The translations under genes were made by a program, and so were the position numbers. DNA of 64,000 nucleotides, taken from positions 62,001-126,000 of the forward strand of contig NZ_JAMOHY010000008.1 of assembly GCF_024448695.1 (NCBI RefSeq), in the 5' to 3' direction. Positions 1 to 8,654 of this stretch are shown piece after piece. This DNA is from Stutzerimonas stutzeri (GTDB lineage Bacteria > Pseudomonadota > Gammaproteobacteria > Pseudomonadales > Pseudomonadaceae). Every line of letters starts with the position of its first letter. The first letter of the stretch is position 1. The notes beneath the pieces are model-generated. The model searched no databases. It was not told the origin of the DNA and saw only the letters and a program-made list of their open reading frames with translations.

Positions 1-2
1 GC

Positions 3-1379
3 AGCCCACGCGCGCCGCAGGCGGTGTTCGATCTGAACGTGCCGCTGTTCGGTATCTGCTACGGCATGCAGACCATGTCCGAGCAGCTTGGCGGCAGGGT
101 TCAGGGTTCCGATGAGCGCGAATTCGGTTATGCCCGTGTCGATCTGGTCGGCAAGTCGAAGCTGTTCGATGGCATCGAGGATCACATGGACGACGACGGC
201 ATGTTCGCCCTCGATGTCTGGATGAGCCACGGCGACAAGGTCACCGATCTGCCGGAAGGCTTCCATATCCTGGCCAGCACCCCGAGCTGCCCGATCGCTG
301 CCATGGGTGACGATACGCGTGGCTACTACGGCGTACAGTTCCATCCCGAAGTGACCCACACCCGTCAGGGCGGACGCATCCTTTCGCGCTTCCTGCTGGA
401 TATCTGTGGCTGTGAAGCCCTGTGGACTCCGTCCAACATCGTCGATGATCTGATCGAACAGGTCCGCGCTCAGGTCGGCTCGGCCAACGTGCTGCTGGGC
501 CTGTCTGGTGGCGTCGATTCCTCGGTGGTCGCGGCGCTGCTGCACAAGGCTATCGGTGACCAGTTGACCTGCGTGTTCGTTGACAACGGCCTGCTGCGCC
601 TGCACGAAGGCGACCAGGTGATGGCGATGTTCGCCGAGAACATGGGCGTCAAGGTGATCCGCGCCGATGCCGAGGCCCAGTTCCTCGGCAACCTGGAAGG
701 CGAGGCCGACCCGGAGAAGAAGCGCAAGATCATTGGTCGCACCTTTATCGACGTATTCGATGCCCAGGCCAGCAAACTCGACAATATCCAGTTCCTCGCC
801 CAGGGCACCATCTACCCGGACGTGATCGAGTCTGCCGGTGCCAAGAGCGGCAAGGCTCACGTGATCAAGTCGCACCACAACGTCGGTGGCCTGCCGGAGG
901 AGATGAACCTCAAGCTGGTCGAGCCGCTGCGTGAATTGTTCAAGGATGAGGTACGCAAGATCGGTCTCGAACTCGGCCTGCCTTACGACATGGTCTATCG
1001 CCATCCTTTCCCCGGCCCGGGACTCGGTGTACGCATTCTTGGCGAAGTGAAGAAGGAATACGCCGACCTGCTGCGTCGTGCCGACCACATCTTCATCGAG
1101 GAACTGCGCAACTTCGACTGGTACCACAAGACCAGCCAGGCCTTCGTGGTGTTCCAGCCGGTCAAGTCGGTCGGTGTGGTGGGTGATGGCCGCCGTTACG
1201 CCTGGGTCGTCGCGCTGCGCGCCGTGGAAACCATCGACTTCATGACGGCCCGCTGGGCGCACCTGCCCTACGAGCTGCTGGAGAAGGTCTCCAACCGCAT
1301 CATCAATGAGATCGAAGGCATCTCCCGCGTCACCTACGACGTGTCGAGCAAGCCGCCGGCGACCATTGAGTGGGAGTGA
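3..1379 (+). CDS. guaA: GMP synthase (glutamine-hydrolysing), 5'-truncated by window edge
   Basis: GuaA converts XMP to GMP with ATP and glutamine-derived ammonia, the last step of GMP synthesis in the cytoplasm. The open frame runs in from the left edge, so roughly the first 70 residues are missing. The glutamine amidotransferase nucleophile region (GICYGMQ) is visible, as are the HPEV motif of the triad, the ATP-pyrophosphatase P-loop (SGGVDSS) and the C-terminal dimerisation domain ending in TIEWE. It is a conserved chromosomal gene. Its 3' end is a known integration target for genomic islands, and an integrase starts 301 bp downstream, which fits insertion here with the stop codon preserved. 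Confidence 0.97.
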   Translation, partial: SPRAPQAVFDLNVPLFGICYGMQTMSEQLGGRVQGSDEREFGYARVDLVGKSKLFDGIEDHMDDDGMFALDVWMSHGDKVTDLPEGFHILASTPSCPIAAMGDDTRGYYGVQFHPEVTHTRQGGRILSRFLLDICGCEALWTPSNIVDDLIEQVRAQVGSANVLLGLSGGVDSSVVAALLHKAIGDQLTCVFVDNGLLRLHEGDQVMAMFAENMGVKVIRADAEAQFLGNLEGEADPEKKRKIIGRTFIDVFDAQASKLDNIQFLAQGTIYPDVIESAGAKSGKAHVIKSHHNVGGLPEEMNLKLVEPLRELFKDEVRKIGLELGLPYDMVYRHPFPGPGLGVRILGEVKKEYADLLRRADHIFIEELRNFDWYHKTSQAFVVFQPVKSVGVVGDGRRYAWVVALRAVETIDFMTARWAHLPYELLEKVSNRIINEIEGISRVTYDVSSKPPATIEWE

Positions 1380-1380
1380 A
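1363..1380 (+). other. candidate left attachment site (attL core) at guaA 3' end
   Basis: The last bases of guaA and its stop codon abut DNA belonging to the integrase gene's region. Islands using guaA as target recombine within the 3' end and regenerate it. This location is inferred from that precedent and from the adjacent outward-reading integrase. No second copy of the guaA end was found in the window, so the core repeat and its exact limits are not demonstrated. Confidence 0.35.
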
Positions 1381-1495
1381 TTTACGTCCTTCGAGGACTA
1401 TCGCCAGCTATCGAAAAGTCGCCGTAACGTGTTGATCTGTTAGGGAAATACGTCACGGCATCTATCGGTGGCTATCGCCGGCCAGCAAAATAAGT

Positions 1496-1786
1496 TGACG
1501 GTAGCGCTGGCGGTAAAAATCGAGGCCGAATTAAGACACTCTCGTTCACTATTGAGACTTTTACCGTCTTTGACGGTAAAAGTTTTCTCGGGAAAGCTTG
1601 TTTCATGCGGCTTTCCGGGCATCAGCAGGTCTCCAGCTCCCTGACGGTAAAAGCCGTCAGAAAACCGGAGGAAATCCTCGATGCTTACGGACACTGCACT
1701 GCGAAATCTGAAGCCTAAGTCCAAGATTTATAAGGTTTCTGACCGAGACGGGATGTACGTGACGGTATCGCCCAGCGGTACCGTCA
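1496..1786. repeat. cluster of TGACGGTA repeats around the integrase promoter/start
   Basis: TGACGGTA occurs on the plus strand at 1496, 1571, 1642 and 1760, and inverted at 1561 and 1779. Two copies extend to TGACGGTAAAAG (1571 and 1642). Pairs form inverted repeats at 1557-1583, 1641-1660 and 1759-1787, the last inside the integrase coding region. Such a cluster between an attachment site and its integrase is what arm-type Int or excisionase binding sites look like; binding is inferred. The 1380-1680 gap holds nothing else recognisable. Confidence 0.6.
1557..1583 (+). terminator. 12-bp perfect inverted repeat, possible terminator of guaA readthrough
   Basis: ACTTTTACCGTC and its exact complement flank a TTT loop, and the right arm runs into TTTTC. 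It could terminate transcription coming from guaA. Because it is built from two inverted TGACGGTA units, it could equally be a paired recombinase or regulator site. Confidence 0.45.
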
Positions 1787-2937
1787 CGTTCCGCTACGAC
1801 TACCGTCTCCACGGTCGCCGCGAAACGCTGACCCTCGGGCGTTATGGTCCTGGCGGTATTTCACTGGCGATGGCGCGCGAACTGCTTCTGGAAGCGCGGA
1901 AAACCGTTCTCAACGGCGTATCGCCCGCGCTTGAAAAGCAGCGCGAGAAGCGCCGGGTGGTCGACATCAAAACCTTCGGCACCGCGATGGAGGCGTGGCT
2001 GGCCAATGCCAGATTGGCCGACAGCACCCGCGCCATGCGCAAGCACATCATTGACCGCGACATCCTGCCGGTATTCCGCAATCGCCTGTTGACCGAGGTT
2101 CAAGCCGAAGACCTGCGGGCCTTGTGCAACAAGGTCAAGGAGCGTGGGGCACCCGCCACTGCGGTTCAGATTCGCGACATCGTGAAGCAGGTCTATATCT
2201 ACGCCATCACCCACGGTGAGAAGGTAGAAAACCCTGCGGACAGCGTGAAGGCAGCTTCGATCGCCACGTTCGTGCCGAAAGACCGTGCCTTGTCGCCGCT
2301 GGAGATCCGGCTGATGGTTCAGCAGATGGAGTCGGTGGCAACCTATCCCACTATCAGGCTGGCCCTGCGCCTGATTCTGCTAACGTTGGTGCGCAAGAGC
2401 GAACTGATCCAGGCCACCTGGGATGAGGTCAACTTCGAGAGTGCCACCTGGACGATTCCTAAGCAGCGGATGAAGGGGCGTAATCCGCATGTGGTCTACT
2501 TGTCGAGCCAAGCGCTCGATATCTTCGTGACCCTGCATGCCTGCGCGGCGGGTTCCCGATTCGTCTTTCCGTCTCGTTACGATGCCGAGCGGTGTATGTC
2601 CAATGCGACCTTGAATCGGGTCACACAGCTCGTGGTACAGGCCGCGAAAACCAAAGGGCTGCCGCTGCACCCGTTCACCGTCCATGACCTGCGTCGTACC
2701 GGCTCGACGCTGCTGAACGAAATCGGCTTCAACCGCGACTGGATCGAGAAGTGCTTGGCGCACGAGGATGGGCGTTCGTCACGTTCGGTCTACAACAAGG
2801 CCGAGTACGCGGAGCAGCGGCGCCACATGCTGCAGGAGTGGGGCAACCTGGTCGATGCCTGGGGAGGCGGGCAGACTTACGTGCCCAGGCTGATGCCAAA
2901 CAACGTGGTCGTGCCGGCGCTGAGCGCGCTGGCCTGA
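1681..2937 (+). CDS. tyrosine-type site-specific integrase
   Basis: 418 aa, P4/DUF4102-type integrase that would insert and excise the element at guaA. The N-terminal arm-binding domain (about residues 1-85) and SAM-like core-binding domain (about 95-185) precede the catalytic domain. That domain shows an RKSEL-type first arginine, the HDLRR box and a terminal tyrosine in the VYNKAEY segment. The ATG is preceded by a GGAGG ribosome site next to a short hairpin (1641-1660), suggesting autoregulation. It reads away from guaA, and its 3' neighbour is a perfect inverted repeat. Family confidence is high; the target is inferred from position. Confidence 0.93.
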   Translation: MLTDTALRNLKPKSKIYKVSDRDGMYVTVSPSGTVTFRYDYRLHGRRETLTLGRYGPGGISLAMARELLLEARKTVLNGVSPALEKQREKRRVVDIKTFGTAMEAWLANARLADSTRAMRKHIIDRDILPVFRNRLLTEVQAEDLRALCNKVKERGAPATAVQIRDIVKQVYIYAITHGEKVENPADSVKAASIATFVPKDRALSPLEIRLMVQQMESVATYPTIRLALRLILLTLVRKSELIQATWDEVNFESATWTIPKQRMKGRNPHVVYLSSQALDIFVTLHACAAGSRFVFPSRYDAERCMSNATLNRVTQLVVQAAKTKGLPLHPFTVHDLRRTGSTLLNEIGFNRDWIEKCLAHEDGRSSRSVYNKAEYAEQRRHMLQEWGNLVDAWGGGQTYVPRLMPNNVVVPALSALA

Positions 2938-2943
2938 AGGATT

Positions 2944-2971
2944 GGCAAGGTTGTCATTTGACAACCTTGCC
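2944..2971 (+). promoter_or_regulatory. perfect 12-bp inverted repeat between integrase and HicA-like gene
   Basis: GGCAAGGTTGTC and its exact complement flank ATTT, 26 bp upstream of the next start codon. There is no T-tract after it. It is therefore either an integrase terminator or, more likely, an operator for the following two-gene unit, whose second gene encodes a DNA-binding protein. Confidence 0.5.
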
Positions 2972-2997
2972 GGTCATCCCCATAATGGAGTTCACCG

Positions 2998-3273
2998 ATG
3001 GCCCGTCCCTCGCACTCGAAGAAAGAGGTCGAAGAAGCGCTTAGGCATGCCGAAGGGCAGGGTTGGCGCGTGGAAGTTGGTGGCAGTCACGCCTGGGGGC
3101 GGATTTACTGTCCCTACAACGATGAGGAATGCCGCTGCGGCGAGTTCTGCATCACCAGCGTATGGAGCACGCCAAAGAATCCCAGCAACCATGCACGCGC
3201 CTTGCGGCGCGTCGTGGACAACTGCACCACGCACCGTCAGCAGCAGGATGCTGGCGACGGTGCAGAGGAGTAG
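2998..3273 (+). CDS. small HicA-like hypothetical protein
   Basis: 91 aa, soluble. The middle (about residues 8-70) resembles the compact HicA/dsRBD-like fold: an N-terminal helix, then a glycine-rich strand containing GGSHAWG with the histidine where HicA toxins have theirs. Four cysteines (CPY, CRCGEFC) could bind metal, which is not typical of HicA. It is followed 4 bp later by an HTH protein, the layout of a toxin-antitoxin or anti-restriction pair. Membership of the HicA family is suggested by motif and size only. Confidence 0.5.
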   Translation: MARPSHSKKEVEEALRHAEGQGWRVEVGGSHAWGRIYCPYNDEECRCGEFCITSVWSTPKNPSNHARALRRVVDNCTTHRQQQDAGDGAEE

Positions 3274-3277
3274 GACG

Positions 3278-3802
3278 ATGGAATACACCTTCACTCTGAA
3301 ATACCAACTCGCCGACAATGAGCGTGACCCGGACGTACTGGTTGAACGACTTGGCGAAGCTGGTTGCGACGATGCCCTGGTCGGCATCGGCCTGCCTGGG
3401 CGGCTAGCGCTGGAGTTCACCCGCGAGGCCGAGAGCGCAGATGCGGCTGTGCGCAGCGCACTGGCCGATGTGCGTAATGCAGTGCCGTCGGCCAAGCTCA
3501 TCGAGGTAGCCCCGGATCTGGTCGGCCTCACCGATGTGGCTGAAATGGTTGGGGTGTCGCGACAGAACATGCGCAAGCTGATGCTGGCCAATCCGGGAAG
3601 TTTCCCGGCACCGGTGCACGAGGGCAGTGCGTCGATCTGGCACCTGGCAGATGTGCTGGCCTGGTTGCAGGTCAGGGGTAGCTACTCGCTGGCCAAGGGT
3701 GTTCTGGAGGTGGCCCGAGTGGCCTTGCAGGTCAATCTGGTCAAGGAATTTCGGCGTCTACCACGATCAACTTCCAAGGAGCTGGAGGCTCTTGTTGGCT
3801 GA
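3278..3802 (+). CDS. HTH DNA-binding protein, partner of HicA-like gene
   Basis: 174 aa. The ATG at 3278 follows the upstream stop by 4 bp and was chosen over longer in-frame starts that would overlap the preceding gene. Residues about 1-75 form an alpha/beta domain reminiscent of HicB or a small ferredoxin fold. Residues about 80-130 carry an AlpA/MerR-like helix-turn-helix (DLVGLTDVAEMVGVSRQNM) with a following wing. It probably represses its own two-gene operon through the inverted repeat upstream. It could be the antitoxin of the pair; this is inference. Confidence 0.55.
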   Translation: MEYTFTLKYQLADNERDPDVLVERLGEAGCDDALVGIGLPGRLALEFTREAESADAAVRSALADVRNAVPSAKLIEVAPDLVGLTDVAEMVGVSRQNMRKLMLANPGSFPAPVHEGSASIWHLADVLAWLQVRGSYSLAKGVLEVARVALQVNLVKEFRRLPRSTSKELEALVG

Positions 3803-3815
3803 GGCCATTGTCGGC

Positions 3816-4187
3816 TCATTCCGGATCCGCACCCGCCCGAATCGGGCGAGTTTTCCGTAGGCGGACATCCGGGCCGCTGCCCCCCCTGTGAGGTGCCTGC
3901 TTGCGCTCCTCGATCCAGGCTTCGACCTCGGCTAAGTCCCACACCACGCAGCGCGAGGTCAGCTTGAAGCGCCGGGGGAACTCCCCACGGCGCTCCATCT
4001 CGTAGATGGTGGTCTCGGACAGGGGAATGATCTGTCTCAGCTCTTGTCTCCGAATGGTACGCCGGAAGGGCAGGGGGCTGCGCTTCGGGAACTGTGGCAG
4101 TGCTTCGTAGGCTTCCGTGCCGGGTATCGGAAGAGGCTGGCTGGTTTCGGCGATTGAAGCACTGGATGTAGGCGATACATATTCCAT
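3816..4187 (-). CDS. AlpA-family transcriptional regulator
   Basis: 123 aa. The start at 4187 has a GGAG site about 8 nt upstream; a longer frame to 4331 lacks one. Residues about 55-115 match the AlpA/phage excisionase helix-turn-helix: a RRQELRQIIPLSETTIYEM helix pair followed by an EFPRRFKLTSR wing and VVWDLAEVEAWI. Such proteins in ICEs activate int/xis or regulate transfer. It lies between integrase and transfer operon, pointing left like the trb genes but beyond them. A disordered N-terminal extension of about 50 residues is unusual for the family. Confidence 0.8.
   Translation of the reverse strand: MEYVSPTSSASIAETSQPLPIPGTEAYEALPQFPKRSPLPFRRTIRRQELRQIIPLSETTIYEMERRGEFPRRFKLTSRCVVWDLAEVEAWIEERKQAPHRGGSGPDVRLRKTRPIRAGADPE
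3834..3854 (+). terminator. Rho-independent terminator after the HicA-like/HTH pair
   Basis: CGCCCG-AAT-CGGGCG followed by AGTTTT, 31 bp past the HTH stop. It lies within the 3' end of the convergent AlpA-like gene. Confidence 0.65.
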
Positions 4188-4359
4188 CTCAAACTCCAGG
4201 AGTCTGGTCACTTGGAAACACTGTGAGGTCCTGTGGCTATCGAGAGAACTTGCTGGAGCGTAGTGGGGCAAATCGGCATCGCGTCTATCACTCTTAGATG
4301 TAGTGAGCGCAATATTTATTCCCCGCGCCATGCCACGGGCAGTTCAGCATGAGCCGGCA

Positions 4360-5571
4360 TCAGTTTCGATAGGGCTGCAGGACCAGGTCTCGATTGACGA
4401 TCACACGAAGTGGCAGGCCGGGACGCTCGGTGAGCGTTGGCTTGATGTCCAGGTTGCGTCGGGTCATCTCCTGGCCGACCTGGTTCACCGTATCCTGCAG
4501 GCTGTCGCGCCCGGCAATGATGATCCGGTCACCCTCGCCACGCGTCGATGGTGCGGCCAGTTCGGTACCGATGCCCAGCAGGGTGGTCATGGCAGCGCCG
4601 GCGACGATGCGATCCCAGTGCCAGTCGACGCCATCTTCCAGGCCGGAGTATCCCGAGGCATCCGTGCCGACCAGGTCGTCCAACTGGAAGGAAGAGGTGT
4701 CTGGCAGGATGATCCGTTGCCATACCACCTGCACGCGTCGCTGCCCGTAACTGACCTGGCTGTCGTAGCGGCCCAGCAGGCGTGAACCCTGCGCGATCAG
4801 CAGATGCTCACCGGTGGCGCTGTCATAAACCGGCTCGGTCACCGTGGCGATTACGTCGCCGGGAAGATCGGATTTGATGCCGGTTACCAGAGCGGCCGCG
4901 ATCACCGTGCCGGCCATGACCTGATAGGGCGATTCGGGCATTTGCACAAACCCGGAATTGCGGACTTCAGTATTTACGGATTTACCGGGAAACGCATCAC
5001 GGTGGTCGTTACGCTCAGCCTTGGCGGACAGACGATCGGCCGTCATCGCACCGGGTCCTGCCTGGCCCACTGCGTTTCGCCCACCGCCAGTAGAGCGGAA
5101 GAAGACCGGTGACAGGGCTGCTTCCTCGGCTTCCTTCAATCTTGTCTGGTGTTCGAGTGCTGCGGGGTTGGATCCGGCGAGTGGATAGCCCGCCGCCTCG
5201 CCCTGGTGGTCACGCGGAAGAAGGGCAACGTCCGGCTCGCCGGGTGGCGCTGGAGGCGGCGCGTCCCGTATCGGGTCCGGAGGCAGTTGGCTGTAGTCCG
5301 AGGGCAGCTGACTCAGCCCCTCGGAGCGGGTGATGCGATCGACATTGTATAGCTCGTTGGGCTCGACACCCTGACGGCGTTGCTGCGGTTGCAGTGACCA
5401 CAGCATCGCTCCCAGCACCACGGTGACAAGTCCGCCTGCGACCACTGCCAGTGTCCTAGGGTTCAGGCGGGTCACCGGCTGCGGTCGCGCACGCATCTCG
5501 AGGGACTCCGGCGCTACCTTTTGGGGCTGCGCTGGGCGCTCGCTGTCCGGAAGGGGCGCAGATGGGTTCAT
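4360..5571 (-). CDS. trbI: conjugal transfer protein TrbI (VirB10-like)
   Basis: 403 aa, last gene of the transfer operon. VirB10/TrbI spans the envelope and links inner-membrane energy to the outer-membrane core of the type IV secretion channel. A single transmembrane helix lies near residues 40-62 (TLAVVAGGLVTVVLGAMLW). It is followed by a proline-rich periplasmic stretch and then the C-terminal beta-barrel domain (about 210-390) with the family's AQGSRLLGRYDSQV segment. The start overlaps the trbG stop by ATGA, implying translational coupling. Confidence 0.93.
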   Translation of the reverse strand: MNPSAPLPDSERPAQPQKVAPESLEMRARPQPVTRLNPRTLAVVAGGLVTVVLGAMLWSLQPQQRRQGVEPNELYNVDRITRSEGLSQLPSDYSQLPPDPIRDAPPPAPPGEPDVALLPRDHQGEAAGYPLAGSNPAALEHQTRLKEAEEAALSPVFFRSTGGGRNAVGQAGPGAMTADRLSAKAERNDHRDAFPGKSVNTEVRNSGFVQMPESPYQVMAGTVIAAALVTGIKSDLPGDVIATVTEPVYDSATGEHLLIAQGSRLLGRYDSQVSYGQRRVQVVWQRIILPDTSSFQLDDLVGTDASGYSGLEDGVDWHWDRIVAGAAMTTLLGIGTELAAPSTRGEGDRIIIAGRDSLQDTVNQVGQEMTRRNLDIKPTLTERPGLPLRVIVNRDLVLQPYRN

Positions 5572-6590
5572 GTTCCTGGCCTGCGCGCCACGCCATCAGT
5601 GCGCTCGATTCGCACCACATCGCCCTTATCGGCACCCAGACGCAATTCGGCAGCGCCGAATAGACGATCGACTATGTAGTAGGGCGAGCGGAAACGGTAG
5701 TTGACCAGTTGGCCGTCACCTTCCGGTCCGACGACAAACAACGGCGGTAGCTCGCCCTGTGCAATCCCTGCCGGGAACTGAATGTAGACCTTGCGACCGT
5801 CGTCGAATGCCCGCAGCGGTTTCCAGGCGGGGCGACTGCCGATAATCGCGTAGCGAAAGCGCAACTGCTCCAGGCTCAATCCGGCATCAATCGGTGCAGC
5901 CGCCTCCGCCCTTGCTGCTCGCCGTTGCAGCGCCAGCATTCGATCGGCGGGATAGTCCCAGGACACCGAAGCCATCCAGGCGTGTTCGGTGGAACTCAGC
6001 TCGATCAGGTAGGTGCGGCGCGTGGTGGTGATCACCAGGTTGGTGTTGAGATCGACGCGCGTCGGTTTGATCAGCACGCTGGTACGTAGCTCATCGCCGT
6101 CGCCGCTGGAGGTGTCGCCGACGATCCAGCGCGCGGTATCGCCGGCCGCGACCGTGACCAGTTCCTCGCCGGCTTGCAGGTTGATGGCAGTCACCCGACC
6201 GGGGCTCGTATACACCTGGTACAGCGCTCCGTCAGAGTAGGGCCAGACCTGGATCGCATTGATATAGCCTTCAGGGTCGGGGCCAACCTGCGCCGCGTTA
6301 TTCGCACGAGTCACGCGGGTGCGCGCGTCGGCAACCTCGGGGGCCTGTCTTGCAGGCGGTAGGGGCTTGAGTTGGGCCGGTAGGGCCAACGGTTGCGGCA
6401 CGGTCACCACCTCGATGGGCTTGACCGCTTCGGGAAGGCGCTCGGCGCGTATGGGTTCGTCCAGGGCCACGACCGGTGGTGGAACGCTGCGACCGGAGCA
6501 GCCGGTGAGGACTGCGAGCAGGAGCGGGCAGGCGTACTGCCTGGCGAGGTGCTTGGAGTTCTTCAGGGTGTTCATGGGGGCTTGGCTCAT
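5568..6590 (-). CDS. trbG: conjugal transfer protein TrbG (VirB9-like)
   Basis: 340 aa periplasmic/outer-membrane subunit of the mating channel. A signal sequence ends in an LTGC lipobox (about residues 28-31). The VirB9 beta-sandwich domain covers about 110-335, including WMASVSWDYP and the ending typical of TrbG (AAELRLG). Many VirB9 proteins leave the lipoprotein role to VirB7, so a lipidated TrbG could substitute for that missing subunit. ATGA overlaps link it to trbF and trbI. Confidence 0.92.
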   Translation of the reverse strand: MSQAPMNTLKNSKHLARQYACPLLLAVLTGCSGRSVPPPVVALDEPIRAERLPEAVKPIEVVTVPQPLALPAQLKPLPPARQAPEVADARTRVTRANNAAQVGPDPEGYINAIQVWPYSDGALYQVYTSPGRVTAINLQAGEELVTVAAGDTARWIVGDTSSGDGDELRTSVLIKPTRVDLNTNLVITTTRRTYLIELSSTEHAWMASVSWDYPADRMLALQRRAARAEAAAPIDAGLSLEQLRFRYAIIGSRPAWKPLRAFDDGRKVYIQFPAGIAQGELPPLFVVGPEGDGQLVNYRFRSPYYIVDRLFGAAELRLGADKGDVVRIERTDGVARRPGT

Positions 6591-7279
6591 TGTGAGGTGT
6601 CCAGTTCACGGCTCCACGACAGGCCGTTGACGTAGATGCCCAGCGGGTTGCTGCGCAGCTTCTCTTCGGTGCGTGGGGGCTGCAGCACGACCGAGAGAAC
6701 GGCGGTCCACCGTTCAAGGCCGGCAGCCGCGCCGTTGACATAGCGACGCTCATCCCAGCGCATTTGGAATGAATCCTCGCTGGCCCGCACCACGCTGGTG
6801 ACCTCGACGGTCACCGATTCCTTGCCGACCCGGGCAAAGGGATCGTTGCTGCGGGCGTATTCGTTAAGCGTGGCGGCACCCCGGTCAGTGGTGTACTGAT
6901 AGGCCTGTAGCCAGTTTTGCCGAACCACGACCGGATCGATGGGCAAGGCCCGCACCTGGCCTATGAAGCGCGCCAGGTGGTGGGCGATCTGGGCGTCTGC
7001 GGGTTGGTACGCGCTGGCGGCTTCGCCCACCGTACGAACCTGTCCCGTGCTGTCGACCTCAACCACATAGGGCGTGACCAGCGACTGTGACGAGCGCCAG
7101 ACCAGACCCGCTGCCATCAGCAGCGCCAGGCCCAGGCAACCAAAAGCCATCAGGCGCCAGTTTCTGGCCTGGACTCGACTGGCGCCCAGCCGCTCATCCC
7201 AGACCTGGGCGGCCGCCTGGTAGGGGGTGACGGGCTGGGGTGTGTCCGAATAGCGAACGCGGGCTCGCTTGAAGCGCAT
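6587..7279 (-). CDS. trbF: conjugal transfer protein TrbF (VirB8-like)
   Basis: 230 aa inner-membrane assembly factor of the type IV secretion system. The start at 7279 has a clear AGGAG site; the longer frame to 7420 would run into trbL. One transmembrane helix lies at about residues 40-60 (LMAFGCLGLALLMAAGLVW). The rest is the VirB8 periplasmic domain, including NWLQAYQYTTDRG and the MRWDERRYVNG strand. Confidence 0.93.
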   Translation of the reverse strand: MRFKRARVRYSDTPQPVTPYQAAAQVWDERLGASRVQARNWRLMAFGCLGLALLMAAGLVWRSSQSLVTPYVVEVDSTGQVRTVGEAASAYQPADAQIAHHLARFIGQVRALPIDPVVVRQNWLQAYQYTTDRGAATLNEYARSNDPFARVGKESVTVEVTSVVRASEDSFQMRWDERRYVNGAAAGLERWTAVLSVVLQPPRTEEKLRSNPLGIYVNGLSWSRELDTSQ

Positions 7280-7290
7280 GTGCCTCTCCT

Positions 7291-8442
7291 TTACGTATCG
7301 GATGAGTCCTGAAGTCGCGGTCCTGTGGCGGAGCCGCTGCCATCGCCGCCACGTAGCGTATGGGCGAGGGTGGATGCCGCCTGGGCGACCCGCTGTCGGC
7401 GCTGCAGTTGCTTGGCCCACGCCGGTTGTGGTGAAGCCGACGGTCCGAGCGGCAGATCTGTAGCGGCAGCAGCGGATGAGCCAGTGCGCGCCAGGCCTGA
7501 AAGGCCGCCCTGTGCAGCACGCGCGATGCGCGGTGCCATGCGTGCCCCGGATATGGCGGCACCGCCGAGACCGGTGGTAATGGCCACGGCACCCGCCGCC
7601 ACGCCCGCAGCCCCCAGTGCCGTACCGGCTGCTGCACCGGCGCCCAGTTGCGGCGCACCCGACACCAGGCCGGCGGCTATGCCCGGACCGAAGATGCCCA
7701 GCCCGAGCAGCGCCAGTGCCGCCAGCATCGTGGCCAGGGCATGGTCGATGGAGGGGTTCTCGGGCGCTGCGAGAAACTCGTCAAACAACCCGCTGCCGAT
7801 TCCCACGATCACGGCGAGCACCAGGATCTTGATGCCGGAGGAGACGACGTTGCCGAGGACCTTCTCGGCCAGAAAGGCCGTTTTGTTCCAGAGCGCGAAG
7901 GGCACGAGAACGAAACCGGCGAGGGTCGTCAGCTTGAATTCGATGAGTGTGACGAACAGCTGGATCGAGAGGATGAAGAAGCTGATGAGGATCACCAGCC
8001 AGGCCAGGAACAGCACGACGATGCTGTCCAGGTTGCTCACCGTCTTGGTGATGCCGGTCAGGCTGGCAATATGGTCGAGCAGGGGGCGTCCTGCCTCGAC
8101 GCCGATGGCGGCGAGTCGACCGGGCTGCAGAAATTGCTCAGGCGGCAGCGACGACCCCGAGGCCAGCAGCCCCAGGCCGGTGAAAGAGTTGAAAATGATT
8201 TCGGCCAGCCAGTTGAAGTGGCCAATGATGAAGGCGAACGCCCCTACGTAGAGCGTCTTTCTGAGCAGCTTGCCGATGACGTCGTCGCCCGCTGTGGCCC
8301 AGAGCAGGCCCGCCAGGGTCATGTCGATCACCACCAACGTGGCCGACAGGAAGGCGATCTCGGGCCCCAGCAGGCCGAAACCGGAGTCGATGTAGCGTGA
8401 GAAAACCGCCAGGAATCGGTCGATCACACCCACATCGTTCAT
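7291..8442 (-). CDS. trbL: conjugal transfer protein TrbL (VirB6-like)
   Basis: 383 aa polytopic inner-membrane component of the channel. Several hydrophobic segments fall at about residues 25-50, 60-90, 140-175, 180-225 and 235-290. The glycine/alanine-rich tail is typical of P-type TrbL. It overlaps the upstream lipoprotein gene by ATGA and ends 11 bp before trbF. Confidence 0.92.
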   Translation of the reverse strand: MNDVGVIDRFLAVFSRYIDSGFGLLGPEIAFLSATLVVIDMTLAGLLWATAGDDVIGKLLRKTLYVGAFAFIIGHFNWLAEIIFNSFTGLGLLASGSSLPPEQFLQPGRLAAIGVEAGRPLLDHIASLTGITKTVSNLDSIVVLFLAWLVILISFFILSIQLFVTLIEFKLTTLAGFVLVPFALWNKTAFLAEKVLGNVVSSGIKILVLAVIVGIGSGLFDEFLAAPENPSIDHALATMLAALALLGLGIFGPGIAAGLVSGAPQLGAGAAAGTALGAAGVAAGAVAITTGLGGAAISGARMAPRIARAAQGGLSGLARTGSSAAAATDLPLGPSASPQPAWAKQLQRRQRVAQAASTLAHTLRGGDGSGSATGPRLQDSSDT

Positions 8443-8654
8443 CGCGGCGCCTCCTCGAAGCTCGCCGGGATCGCAGGCAGGCTTTGCAGCGTGAGGAATT
8501 CGCCTGGCAGCGCGGGGCCCGCAAAAAAGCGCTGCGCAACGGCGTCCGGCTGAGCCGGTTCGGGCGACGTCGGAGCCTGCGGCTGATCCGCTTCACAGCC
8601 GCCGAGCATCAGCGCGCCTGTCACCACGAGCACCCAGCGGATCGTGCGCCTCAT
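8439..8654 (-). CDS. trbK: TrbK-like entry-exclusion lipoprotein
   Basis: 71 aa with a lipoprotein signal peptide ending in the lipobox LGGC (about residues 17-20), followed by a proline-rich tail. Position between trbJ and trbL, size and lipidation match the TrbK/VirB7-like slot, whose IncP member blocks entry of related plasmids into the host. Sequence similarity is weak, so the assignment rests mainly on context. It is coupled to both neighbours by ATGA. Confidence 0.75.
   Translation of the reverse strand: MRRTIRWVLVVTGALMLGGCEADQPQAPTSPEPAQPDAVAQRFFAGPALPGEFLTLQSLPAIPASFEEAPR

Noticed and set aside
1440-1724. Minus-strand frame overlapping the integrase promoter.
   Set aside because: Lies across the TGACGGTA repeats, no ribosome site or family similarity.
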